Source of the DNA: Brugia malayi
Taxonomy: Eukaryota > Nematoda > Chromadorea > Rhabditida > Onchocercidae
Direction of reading: 5' to 3'
DNA: 64,000 nt
Assembly (NCBI RefSeq): GCF_000002995.4
Contig: NW_025062479.1
Span: 9,105,721-9,169,720 of the forward strand
The stretch's first letter is position 1. Every line of letters begins with the position of its first letter. Shown piece by piece: positions 48,310 through 59,800 of this stretch. Both the position numbers and the translations under genes were made by a program. Under the pieces are notes generated by a model. That model was not told where the DNA came from. It did not search any database and saw only the letters and a program-made list of their open reading frames with translations.

Positions 48310-51022
48310 GTAGTAGAAGCATATGTCGTACTTGAATGGGATGAGAGTTCTTCATACAATTTTCCCATTTAATGATACATTTGAATTAAGCATGTGTTTT
48401 GGTCTCCGAATATTTTTAGTTGTGTTTGAAAGCATAAAAACACTAAGTTATGGTAGCACCTTTTCGATTATCTACATTTCGTTAACCACTTTTTGAAAGA
48501 AGGATTTAAGTTAGAGAAAAGTGGGTGGAAAAGTATTCGTTTCAGATATAACGGCTGACATTTTTGTTGCTTCCTTTGGGTAGTTGTTGTTTCTTAAATC
48601 TATTATTTGTCCTTTATTTCAAACTCCTTACCTGATCCCTATTTAAATTTTTCGACCATGTTACTGCAGTTTGGTGTTTATGAATTTGTCGAACTTTTTG
48701 GTCTCTTGAAGCTTCATTACACTTCGGAATCCAGAACCAAGGTCTATATCTAATTCTTGTTTTAACAGTTGTAAGTGTAAGCTTACTTCAGGTGACATTG
48801 AGTATGAAAGTAACATTACATTGAAATTATTTTTCAAGTTGTTATATGTTGCACTTTGTTTCCAATTGTATTTCACTGCTAGTTGTTGGATTTCTTCTCT
48901 TTAATTCACATTTTAATCTTTGTCTTATGTTTTATTTTAAACATAACTTCACCTTTTCTTTACTTTATAGACTATCTTGTTTTAATTTATAAATTGTACG
49001 AAAGTTGTCAGTCAGTTGTATTGTAGTAAATTATTGGTAAATTTCTTTTGTATTTGAATAGAATATGGTAGAAATTACATAGCAAGACGAGCTGAGTGAT
49101 TGGCTTCTCGCAAAAGTACGTTAATCACTAAAAACAAGATTCTTTTTAGTGTATTGCGTTTATAAGCAAAGAACACTGTCAAATAATTTTTCATTTGATT
49201 TAAATAATCTGTTATTTTACAGACAAGAATTATTATAAAGGTTTAGTCTCTGTGAAAGATTGGTAAAAACCTTTTTTTGGATGATAATTTTTTTCGGATG
49301 ATATAATGAATAATATAATCATATTGGATGCAAAGACAGCTATGTGGTCAAAAAAAAAAGGAGCTTGTGTAAGGGAAGAGTCCTTGCATGCAAGATTAGT
49401 CATCAGAATGAAAACATTCGCATGTTATTTGGTTTCGCGTGTCAAAGTGGTCAATTGGTATCTTAACCGTTGAAAATAAACTTGGTAATCGGAAACAAAG
49501 ATGGAAATTAGACAAATGGTTCATTATATTAGATTAACATTTATTTATATATTCATTTATATATTTTATGTAATGAATCACTTCAGTGAGAAATGTCGCA
49601 AGACTCGGAAAAGTCTCGCAAATTGCAAATAACTTACAAAACATATCAAATAAAATTGTATTGAATTCACAGAACTAAGAATTGTTCACCAGAACTAAGA
49701 ATATTGTCTTATTTCACCCGTCAAACAATCGTTCCAAATTCATATTTCACGTAAGAAACTATTTTTAATTCATCTTCCAAATAGATTGTTTACACGGTAT
49801 CAACACCTTATTTATATTTGAATCTACAAGATTAACTTGCTTCATTGACCTCCTTTACGGTTTGTCAACTAGTAATTAGATTTAATTTTAAACCAGGTCA
49901 GCAGCTCTTTATTAGTCACTCATGTCCAACACTTCAGTTTTGCCAAAAACCTGAAGAGTTCAACCAAGAGGCAATTCAATCACAAAAAAGGATTTCCATT
50001 ACTTGACCTCAACTCTTCTTTATAAGATTTATTGTACTATTGCTTCTGTTGGTAAAGGAATTATTGTATTTCTGTGTTAACATCTACATCCAAGGAATCT
50101 TCCTGAGATCAGTAAACTTCTCCCAAAGTAATAAATTCAGCTACAAAAAATTCCTATTATGCAAATGCTTTTGTTATTCAGACGTATTTATATTACAAAT
50201 TATTTCGGTTTTTTGGACCGAGTGAAGAAAAAAAAAAAAAGAAAAAAACCAGAATGGCTATGATAACCAAGAATGAATGACACATTTCAAAATATTTCCG
50301 CGATGATTAGATTGCCTCGTAAATGTGTAAATTAAAACTGTGTTCCTGGATTGTGAAGAATCTTTATACATTTTAGAAGGAAATGATCTCTAAATTACGA
50401 TGGCAGAAATGACTTAAAGTAATACCAATTAAACGTTATTTGCACTTGTCTTATGGTTTTGTGAAAGACATGACAGGTCCTTAAACATATTCAATCATAT
50501 TCTACAAGATATCATAATGTGGCTGAGAAACAAACTGATCTTTAATTATTAAGAATGGTCCAACAAATGTGAAAATCACGTTGTTTTTGAGACTCAAATC
50601 AAGACGAAATATTTCCTCATGTTGCACTAAATTTACGTGATATAATGGCAATATACATATAAGCATCCCACAACTTGTTACTTGTTTCATCTTCCAAGTT
50701 TCAGTCTGTGATCACTTTGTTATCTTATTCCTGAAAAGTCTGCACTCTATATTGTTCAACCAAAACTACATTATTTCCATCCAACCTGTTTAGTTAAAAT
50801 ATTAAAACATTAACAATACATGGATGATATACGCGTCATACGAATTCATTTCACAGATAAAGTGGGCACTATATGTAGAACTGTTTTTGTCTACGTCAGT
50901 ACTCGGGAAACTTTTACTTAAAATCGAAATGGGGGGATAACCTCAATAAATTAGACGAACTGATAAGATTAACGGAGAATGCTAATAGCCGGCTGTCCTA
51001 TTTTCTGACAAAGATGACACTC

Positions 51023-51070
51023 CCTTTATATATATATAAGCAGCAAATTCACTTTATATATATATAAGCC
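51023..51070. repeat. Direct repeat with (TA)n core
   Basis: CTTTATATATATATAAGC occurs at about 51023 and again at about 51053, spaced by AGCAAATTCA. Confidence 0.85.
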
Positions 51071-51367
51071 TTTTGCACTGTCTTTTTATAATTATGCTCC
51101 ATACGCACACTCACGTAAGCATATGACTTCCTGTCCGTTTCAAGAAGAACCAGAAATTAGAGAAATGGGTACCAACAGAGTAGGGATAGAAATGATACAG
51201 TGAATTCATCTATTTGCTACCTATAGAGACCGAAAGACACAGTTCGGAATTCAACCACCGATTGCAGGGTTGTTGTAGCCGCATTTCTCCGCGCACCTGT
51301 ATTTGTGTTGTTACACGTCACTACTCGCATTTCATTCTTCGGCAATCAGTTGAGGTAATTCTTTTTC

Positions 51368-51369
51368 AG
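51368..51369 (+). other. Probable spliced-leader acceptor of the LACTB-like gene
   Basis: TTCTTTTTCAG ends 22 bases before the ATG at 51392, giving a very short leader as expected for a trans-spliced nematode mRNA. Confidence 0.55.
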
Positions 51370-51391
51370 GCTTTCTAAGAACTAGTGGAGA

Positions 51392-54300
51392 ATGCGCTGG
51401 TATCATTCCTTGGCTCTTCCGTTGTCGATCACGGGCCTTGCATTAGGACTCAGTAGCGATCGTCAGTCATGCAGCACATCAGGGTATTTTGAACAAAAGG
51501 AGAAAGCGTCTAACATCGTAAAACAGTTCATGGTATTCCTCTTTGATACTAGTGAAAATAATTAACAGTAAGGAAGTTACCAATGGACGGTCTGAACATG
51601 GACCAGTATTGATTTTTCTATGTGTTTACCTTCGTAGGTCCCATGTAACACATGAAAATCCTTTAATCAAAAAGTAATACAACTGTGATATATCAAGTCA
51701 GCACTGGTTGGGCTAATCGTTTTCATAAAAAGTGGGTAGGTAAATTTATAGAATACTCTTGTCGGTGCTCTTCATTACTAAAATATGTAAAATGATGGTC
51801 ACTTTTTAAAATTTGTTATGGTGCAGGTGAGAAATGGAGTCCCAGGGCTATCTGTAGGTGTTTCACGTAATGGTCGATGTGTTTGGGGACAAGGGTTCGG
51901 TTACGCAGACGTGGAACAGTTGGTACCGTGCAAAAGCGATACAGTGATGAGAATTGCCAGTATAAGTAAACCAGTAACAGCTGCCCTTGCCGCACGTTTG
52001 GTCCAGAACGGAAAACTTCATTTGGATGCGCCTGTTCAGGTTTCAATATTATAGGGACAAATTTTCTTAATATTAAGATGATGGAAAAATAAGTTATCGG
52101 TGTTGAAAGAATTCATCAGTACTGATTATTGAAACTATTCGGAGCTGATTTTCAGAAACCGTATATAAAATATAAGGAATAAATTGCAGGACTATGTGCC
52201 GGATTTCCCAAAAAAGAAATATAACGAGAAAGACGTTACTATAACAATTCGTCAGCTTTTGAGCCACACAAGCGGCATTAGGCATTACAAAATGGTTACC
52301 TTTTCATGTTATGCTCACTTCTCTCATTTTGCAAAACGTTAGTTGTATTTCGGCTTAGCATATCTCGGTAATACAGTATAATGAATTGAAACACCAAGTG
52401 TATGCTGCAGCAAAATGTAAGGATGCATGCTGATTAATCCAGTTTTAAATATGACCAGTTGCCTTATGGACTGTCATAAATTCAAAGGCAGATCTCTTTT
52501 TTTAGTTAAATAAAGTTAAATAAAAGTTAAATAAAGAACAGCAGTAAGACGCAAATTTTGAGGTATTACATTTGTTTCTATACATGCAAATAAATTAGAA
52601 GTTCAGATAAAAATTGTCTAGTCTTCTGTGGGGTAGAGATAAGAAATGTAGCCTTCTCACAGAGAATATACTTGGAATCTTTTGAGTTTTATTTTACATA
52701 CGATATGAACAAAGCACATACTACTACCACCGGGCATCCAAGAATACATATTTTATATCAGCAATATTCAAGAAGCAAGAAAAAATGAATATATTCTGCT
52801 TATATAACTGCCCAATATCAGTCAGCCACTCGATTTTTCCTGCTTTTTCTTATAGTCTTTTAGAGCTGCCTGGATTGCATCCTCAGCTAGCACTGCAGAA
52901 AATGCAATAATTTAAAATGAGCAATTGTGAAGAGGCAGTATGCAAAATTGTTAAGGAAGGAAATGCCAAAAATTTTTAACTTACTGGAACAATGAAGTTT
53001 GACTGGAGGTAGGCAAAGCTCTTTTGCAATCTCGTCATTCTTAACCTTGGCAGCGTATTCTGTTGTCTTGCCTTTAATCCACTCGGAAGCCAGACTACTT
53101 GATGCAATTGCTGACCCACAACCAAATGTTTTAAATTTTGCATCAATTATCTTGCCATTTTCGTCGACCTAACTTTAGAATGATAAGTACTGCTGCAAAT
53201 TTCTGATTTCCATGAATGCATGTGAGTTCTACTAAGTATCTACTGCCATATTGGGTGCAAAAGAGCTGTCTTCAAACAAATACCACATCGTAATGAAATA
53301 GGCAGTACTATCAAAATATTATCATTGAGTGAACTTACAGCCCTTATTTTATTTATCGTTGCAAATCCAAAGTATCCTGTAAAAGGATTTACCTTGATTT
53401 GAAGTTTCATAACATCGCCACAGGCCGGTGACCCAACGATGCCCGTACCAACGTTCGGATCATTCTTATCGAGTGTCCCAACATTCCGTGGATGTTCGTA
53501 GTGGTCAATAACTTTTTTGTGATAAAGTGCGTTTATAACTCTTGTGCTGACAGTAGAAGATAGAAATGAGGGCAGCTTTGTCGACGACAGAGCCATGTAT
53601 CGTCTAAAATTAGGTTGTTTGAAACTTTCAGTAACCCAACTTCAAGCTCCTAATACTCACAACCTTCCCACACCTCACTCAGCCAACTCCGTCGAGATCG
53701 CACTAAACGGAAACCCAATAATCAAAACGATCGTAGAACTAGCTTCTTTCGATTACCATACGTATGGTCGGGTGTGAAATATACCTATCGCCGTGTGAAA
53801 ACTTTTTTGACTCATGGCGACCAGTTTCTCAAATTTTTTCAGTCTTATCGTTTATATTACAGCCAGTTGAGCCGACCGTAGAAGACTTTGTGAGAGAGCT
53901 GAGGAAAGCGGTTGAAACAGGAATTGATGGTAATGTGAAGAATTTATTACATAAAATAGACGTTAAATATAAGGTATGCGTTTGTTCCTTCTCTTGAGCA
54001 TTACCAAACTTATAAAACCAAATTTCTGGGTTTAGTGAGTCAGTCACTTTTCTCACCTAAACTTTTCTGGACAGTAGATAAGTCAAAGGGAATGGCTTTG
54101 CTTGGTTGGCATTATGAGATGAACGTCGCTAATTTGCAGTCATGTTATGTTTCATTTCTGGCCCATTCCTTTTAAATTCGATGTCCTGAAATATTGTACA
54201 CTTTCGAAATGGTTCTGCTGCTAGTCATATTACTGTTATTTTTGAGTCATTCTACGTGTTTTATATCCTACTATAGAAATAAGAAAATTTCTTTAAGTAA

Positions 54301-55519
54301 TCTAATCTTCCAGGAGAAATACAGTAAAAGTAATCTAACGCGACATCGAAGTATTGAGGTCAAAGACAAATCTGAGTTCTTTTCCAATATTCATTACGAG
54401 TGTGTGAAAGATGCACTGGAGATCTTCAAACATGATGAATTAGTAGCAGAACCAGGAAGTAAATTCCAGTATACAACCCACGGATTTACTTTACTCAGTG
54501 CAGCACTAGAAAAAGCAGCCAGTGAAAGATATGTAGATCAAATAACAAATTTATTCCGTGAATTAGGAATGAACCATTCATATCTCGATCTTAACTGTCC
54601 CCTTATCACCAATAGAGCCAGGTATTTTGTGCTTTTTCAAATTGATTTGTGTTGCATTGGTTTCGGTTCATTAGCAGCTTGATTATTTGAATTAAGAAAT
54701 ATAAATATTTGACATTTCGGAATATATGGAAACATCATTGAATTAATCAGCAGGTAAGTTAGAATGATGAGATGAATGGAAACCCCATCTCAGGAATGCT
54801 TGTAGTTTCTATTTAATTAAGTTTCTACATAACTGAATAATTGGAAATACCTTGTGTAGATTGTTTATTTTAGGTATTACTATCGGGATCAAGATCATAA
54901 ATTAAAGAATGTTCCAGAAGTAGACAATTCAGGCAAATGGGCAGGTGGTGGATTATTGTCGACTGTCACCGATTTACTTATTTTCGCTAATGCAATGCTT
55001 TATAGGTATTTTAAGTTCAGTATTGGTAAACTTATAATCCACCGATAAATTGAAAATAGCATATCAAATTCTTTTTTGCAGATTTCATAGAAAAATTAGT
55101 TTACTTTGAGAAATATTTGATATACCGATTTCAGTTATCATGCAGCGCAGCATTCGTTTGTCGAGAATAATGGAATAAAGCCTTTGCTCGATGCCGAAAC
55201 CATGAAAACGTTTTGGAAGGGTGAAATTTCGGATCATCGAGGGAATGTTTACGCTCTTGGGTGGTACAAAATCGATGGAGATGATCAAAAGTATGGAGGT
55301 TTAAGTGATACCTGGCCACGAAAAGGAGTTTTTTTGCATACTGGTGCTGCTGTGGGTGCGTCATCTGTTCTGCTTATCAAACCAGACCATAATTTCGTCG
55401 GCACTGATGGAACTTGCGTTGCTATTCTTACAAACCTGCATGAATGCGGTGAGCTTACGCAGTTAGCTATGGAAATTGTTGAAATTTTTGGTTGTGTTAC
55501 TTCCATCGAAACCTCATAG
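51392..55519 (+). CDS. LACTB-like mitochondrial serine beta-lactamase-fold protein
   Basis: Seven exons: 51392-51532, 51827-52039, 52190-52294, 53863-53973, 54314-54621, 54874-55005, 55135-55519; 464 aa. A short N-terminal hydrophobic stretch (SLALPLSITGLALGL) suits mitochondrial import or an anchor. Penicillin-binding-protein/class C-type catalytic motifs are intact: Ser92-x-x-Lys95 in IASISKPVTAAL, Tyr243 in FQYTTHGF (the YxN position), and His405-Thr-Gly in HTGAAVGASS (the KTG position). GVPGLSVGVSRNG, GYADVEQLVPCKSDTVM and KWAGGGLLSTVTDLL track human LACTB closely. LACTB is an intermembrane-space protease-like protein that forms filaments and affects lipid metabolism. A charged linker between the SHTSGIRHY and FQYTTHGF motifs is present but shorter than in the human protein. 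Intron 3 (about 1.6 kb) contains the ISCU gene on the opposite strand. C. elegans has several lact paralogues, so no numbered symbol is assigned. Confidence 0.93.
52504..52535. repeat. Tandem AGTTAAATAA repeat, 3 copies
   Basis: Three adjacent copies of AGTTAAATAA(A) in LACTB intron 3, outside the ISCU exons. Confidence 0.9.
52822..53596 (-). CDS. iscu-1: ISCU iron-sulfur cluster assembly scaffold, mitochondrial
   Basis: Three exons on the minus strand: 53596-53393, 53168-52985, 52892-52822; 152 aa. About 23 residues of Ser/Thr/basic presequence (MALSSTKLPSFLSS) precede the mature IscU fold beginning ALYHKKVIDHYEHPRNVG. All cluster ligands are present: Cys59 and Asp61 in SPACGDVMKLQIK, Cys85 in TFGCGSAIASSSLASEWIKG, and Cys128 in PPVKLHCS. 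The LPPVK motif (121-125), which binds the HSC70-type chaperone, is intact, and the Met after LHCS matches the metazoan form. The scaffold receives sulfur from NFS1 and passes [2Fe-2S] clusters on. The whole gene sits inside intron 3 of the LACTB-like gene on the opposite strand, starting 267 bases from LACTB exon 4, so its promoter is intronic to that gene. A second donor downstream of exon 1 could add 18 residues in frame. Confidence 0.96.
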
Positions 55520-56881
55520 ATATCTTTTTATTATCCATTATATTTATGAAAGAATTCTTTTGCTGTCGTTCGCATTATCCTCTTGAAAACTATTAAGTTG
55601 TCAAGTATTCAGGCTATAAAAGTTGTTCGGTGTTTGAGTTACAGTCTGATCTATAAGTAATGAATATACATTTCGCTATATATGCTGTATAAAATAATTT
55701 TTTATTTGCGAATGTCAAGTAAAATATTATTTTTTCTACCCAAGATCTATCATTAAAGTTATGAAAGAGAGTTAGTAAAGTATGACAACATAGTGGAGTG
55801 AAGTTACTATTTTGTTTGATTGCCTCAGAAAGATTGATTTGATGGTGTGGAGTATTATTATCAGTTGTGATTTTCTGGTGAGATAATTTCTACAAATACC
55901 CGACTATTGTCTAATTATTCATTTAGCTTAATATGAAGCTAAGTCTACTTTGCTAGAAGAAAGTGTCAAACTTTCTATATGGAAATACAATAGGAACCTC
56001 AAGATTTCTTCATTACCGAATTGAAGGATCCAGCGTTCGTATTTTTGAAAATTTTTGCTTTGATATGCACAAATGACAGGTGTACCTATTAGCAGCCTTA
56101 TATATCCACTGAATGTTGTGTGGAAAAAATTCCCAGATCATAACGAGCAATAACCGAACTTTTCATCGAAAAAAGCAAGCCTGTTGAGAAGTCTTTCGTC
56201 CCATTTAAAAGAAGTGTCTAACCATAGCAAAAATATACGGAATCTAATGCAAAAAATAGGGAATTTCTTATATAAATTACGCATTTTGTAGTGGTAACTG
56301 CAGGTGTATATGAAAACGAACAAAGGTTATAAGGTTAGAATCAAAGCAAAATCTCAAAAAATAATTTTCAGTCTAGGTAAGTTGCGCAAAAATGTGAGTG
56401 GAGGCACAAACTAAAGCATGTAGAATTCTCTGGAAACCGTTGCCTGAGTTTTTGACCATTTGCCTGTCAGGAAGGTACCTACCTAAATTGTCCACTTAAT
56501 CCATTTTGAATTGAAAAATAATCTCTTCTCCTGGTTATTAGAGGCTGTATGGATACATTCATATTTTTCATTCTTCCATTTTTTATCATTTTTTTCTGAC
56601 ATTTTTTTTTTTTTTTTGAGGTGGGGGATATTTTTAACCTGTTCTTTACAACCTTGAATCTAGCCAACTGGATATCTTAATTTTAGGACCTAAAAATGTT
56701 TTAACAAAAATCATTTTATTTCTATCTAATTTTAAAATGGGACTTTGGGATAACTCTGCTGCACAGGGCTCTTCTGATAGGTTTTTTCTTTTAACTGCAA
56801 CCAAAATATTACTTTGATTTCTATATTGAATTAAAAAAAAATACCTTTGTGCAATTTATGCTTTGCGGATCAAAATAAACC
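55520..56881. other. Intergenic region between LACTB-like and PP2A B'' genes
   Basis: About 1.4 kb, AT-rich, including a T-run near 56600 on the plus strand. No supported exon or RNA gene. Confidence 0.5.
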
Positions 56882-59800
56882 ATGAAAATGGCACTTGAAG
56901 CAGTGACGGTAAGTGTTTCGTTTGCCTTTAAAATGTCCTTGAGATTTTTCCTTAAAAGTAGCAGGTGCTTTAAAATTTTCTGGATCATTGCTGAAGGACA
57001 GCAAAATGGAGAATATTTCGGAAAATATGCTGAAAGTTTTCAACAGCAATCGGAAGGCTTTATGACATGTAGTGAATCTTCTTACTCTATGTAAAGAGCA
57101 GCAGCTTGACCCCAAATTTTAGATAGTGATGATATATTAAATCTTTTAGATGACGGATGGAACGTTAGCAATTTCATATAAAAAACATTATGTACCTTAT
57201 ATTTCTACAACAGTACGTCTTTTATATTTAAGCTTTGCTTCTAACTTTTGCCATCTTATATGAGCTTCGTACACTCACTGAAGAAATAATGAATTCAGTT
57301 AGGTTTCAAATGATGCAGAAGATCATCATCGTAGAAAGAGCGGAAAGTTTGTTATATAAAATGTAATAATGTGCTAAAATTGCTTGATTATGCATGCTTT
57401 TAAAGGAGTGGGAAGAGTCAAGAATACATCAAAATGTTATGGAAGTTACAACTGATGATGGCAATAATAATGACAGTTTAGTAATAAGGGTAATGGATCC
57501 AGGTGGTTCATCAGAGAAAACTGATGATAAAAATTGTATCCGTGGAATAGTGACTACTCAACAAAACAGTTCAACATCGTTGCTACCACCCACTTCAGCA
57601 TCGTATATTCTTGCATCAACTTCGAAACATAATTTGTGCAGCGTAATCGTAAGTGTTAAATAATTACTAACTTCTGAAACAACTAAAAAATTTCAACTTT
57701 AAAAAGGTTTAATTTAAATTAGATGTTTTTTTCAATGAAAAATTTGAAACGACGGCTGATTTTCATCTGTTTTTTTTTTTTTTTTTTTGTTACAACAAGA
57801 ACTATTATTCATTATAATTTATCTTAGTTTTCACTTTAAATTGGAAAGCAACTTTATCTATGAAGCATACATTCAGAGTGCAGCGATGTCTCAACGAAAT
57901 CAAATCATATCTGCGAAATTTCCAATCCTTCCCGCCTCAGACATATCCCAAAAGAATTGGTATTTTTTTTTAAAAAAAAAAAAAAAAAATATTTTTAAAA
58001 AATATCTGTTCTTTATTATTTTATCCTTTATTTTCCGTTGCATTTCTACTGGCTTTGCCAACTAGGATCTTACGTTATCACATTGAGAACAACACCATAA
58101 AATTTGCACTAGGAATGTGAACATTAGATGTAATTCCAACTTAATTTTGAAAACATTTATTTAAATTTGAAACATTATTCTTAACACTTTCCTGTCGCAT
58201 TTCAGTACAACTTTCGATGAGCCTAAAATGGATGCTATTAATAGTGGAACCGAAATAGAAATTAGTGAACATTTAAGTGTTCTACCTTCGCTAACGGTAT
58301 TAGTAATTTGATAACTTGTACGCATGATTTGTAAATTATTTCCATCATACATGCACTTTTTTCAGAATCAAATAAAAAATGCTTACTGGAAAATAAGTAA
58401 AACTAAAATTTTGGTTTTAATTTCAACACTAGTATGATATGCAGTGAGTGCTTTCATAAGTAACGATGCATTCACTACTGCGTGGAATAATAAACCTTTA
58501 TGGATAAAGAATTAGAATTAAATAATATTTTTTTCAAAATCAAAAATCAAATAACGTATAACGAAGAAGTCAGTGTTGTCGTTTTTCCTACATGGAGAGG
58601 GATAATCTATTTCTTAAGATGTGAGCGAACAAAGTAAGCAAATCTATTTAAATACAAAAGGGAAATCTTGAAATTGTAGTTGAAAAGTCCAGAAAATCAT
58701 GGAAAAGACGTCATGTGGAATAATCAGCGCAAATTAATAATGGATCAAATCTGTAAATCTTTTGAAAATGCTGTTTCGTCGGATATTTTGGATGATAAAA
58801 ATGAATCATCGTGCATATCACCCATTCATCTGGTATGATTGCAATTCATTCATCCTCTTATTAGTTCGTTAGATCGATCAGTGTATGCTTAAAGTAAGAT
58901 GATATTATTGAACGAAGCTTGGATTTAATCGGGTCATGATTCTTTTTCAGAATCCTGATATATTTACAAGGCTTTTGGAAACGCCGAAAAAGTAAGCTTC
59001 CTTTCTAGTAATCAATCTATGTACTAAGCATTTCCACCTTTTAATTGCTTTTCATACTACACAACTACTCAGAAGCAATTTTTTTTTTTGTTGACAAGAT
59101 GCGTGCAAATATTTTTACCACATTGCTTGCAGCACTACATATCTGTTAACAATATGAAAAAACATTCCAAAACATTTCTAAGTTGAAACACATTATTTTG
59201 TGGTACTCTATTTTATAGATTTAAATGGTTTGAAAAATTTGGACAAGATCAGGAGAATGCTTGGAACTGTAGCAGACAAATAGCGATCAGTCCATTTGAT
59301 TCAAATTATAACAAGAATCTATATGCTATGTTTCCAGATGGGAATACTCAACAAGAAACATTAGTTGCAAAAAATATAGATGCGGTATCGTTATCAGAGC
59401 TATTAAAAAATTAATGCAATTTATAAAACTTGTGGGGAGGGTACTTCAGGTAGTGTATGTAAAAAGTGCTCCTGAAGTGATTAAATTTTTTAATCTTTAG
59501 ATATTTTTAATCATAAAGCTTTTCATACTTTTGAAAAGTGTGTCTTTAAGTCTTATTGTTTTCACATACTGCTAATATTTTGCACCCTTAATCATGTTTT
59601 AATAAATGACATTTGAAATTATAGTTGGAAAGGCCAGAAATATTAGACGATAGTGTACTGCAAGAATATCAACAGATAGTGATTACCAATCCTGAAGCTA
59701 TATCGAATGACAAAGTTCTTGATGATCTGAACGTTAATGATATTTCTTGGTGCACATCATCCACCCTTTCGGTACGAACAAACTTTTCGAGTCATAAGTG

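Larger units (their letters stand above)
48286..51391. other. Intergenic region between TRAM and LACTB-like genes
   Basis: About 3.1 kb. It starts with the TRAM 3' UTR and its AATAAA; the rest is AT-rich with short repeats and no supported coding exon. The LACTB promoter should lie at the right end. Confidence 0.5.

Noticed and set aside
54194..54313. Extension of LACTB exon 5 upstream (MYTFEMVLLLVILLLF...)
   Set aside because: Intron sequence that happens to be open; the TTCCAG acceptor at 54313 and protein similarity begin the exon at 54314.
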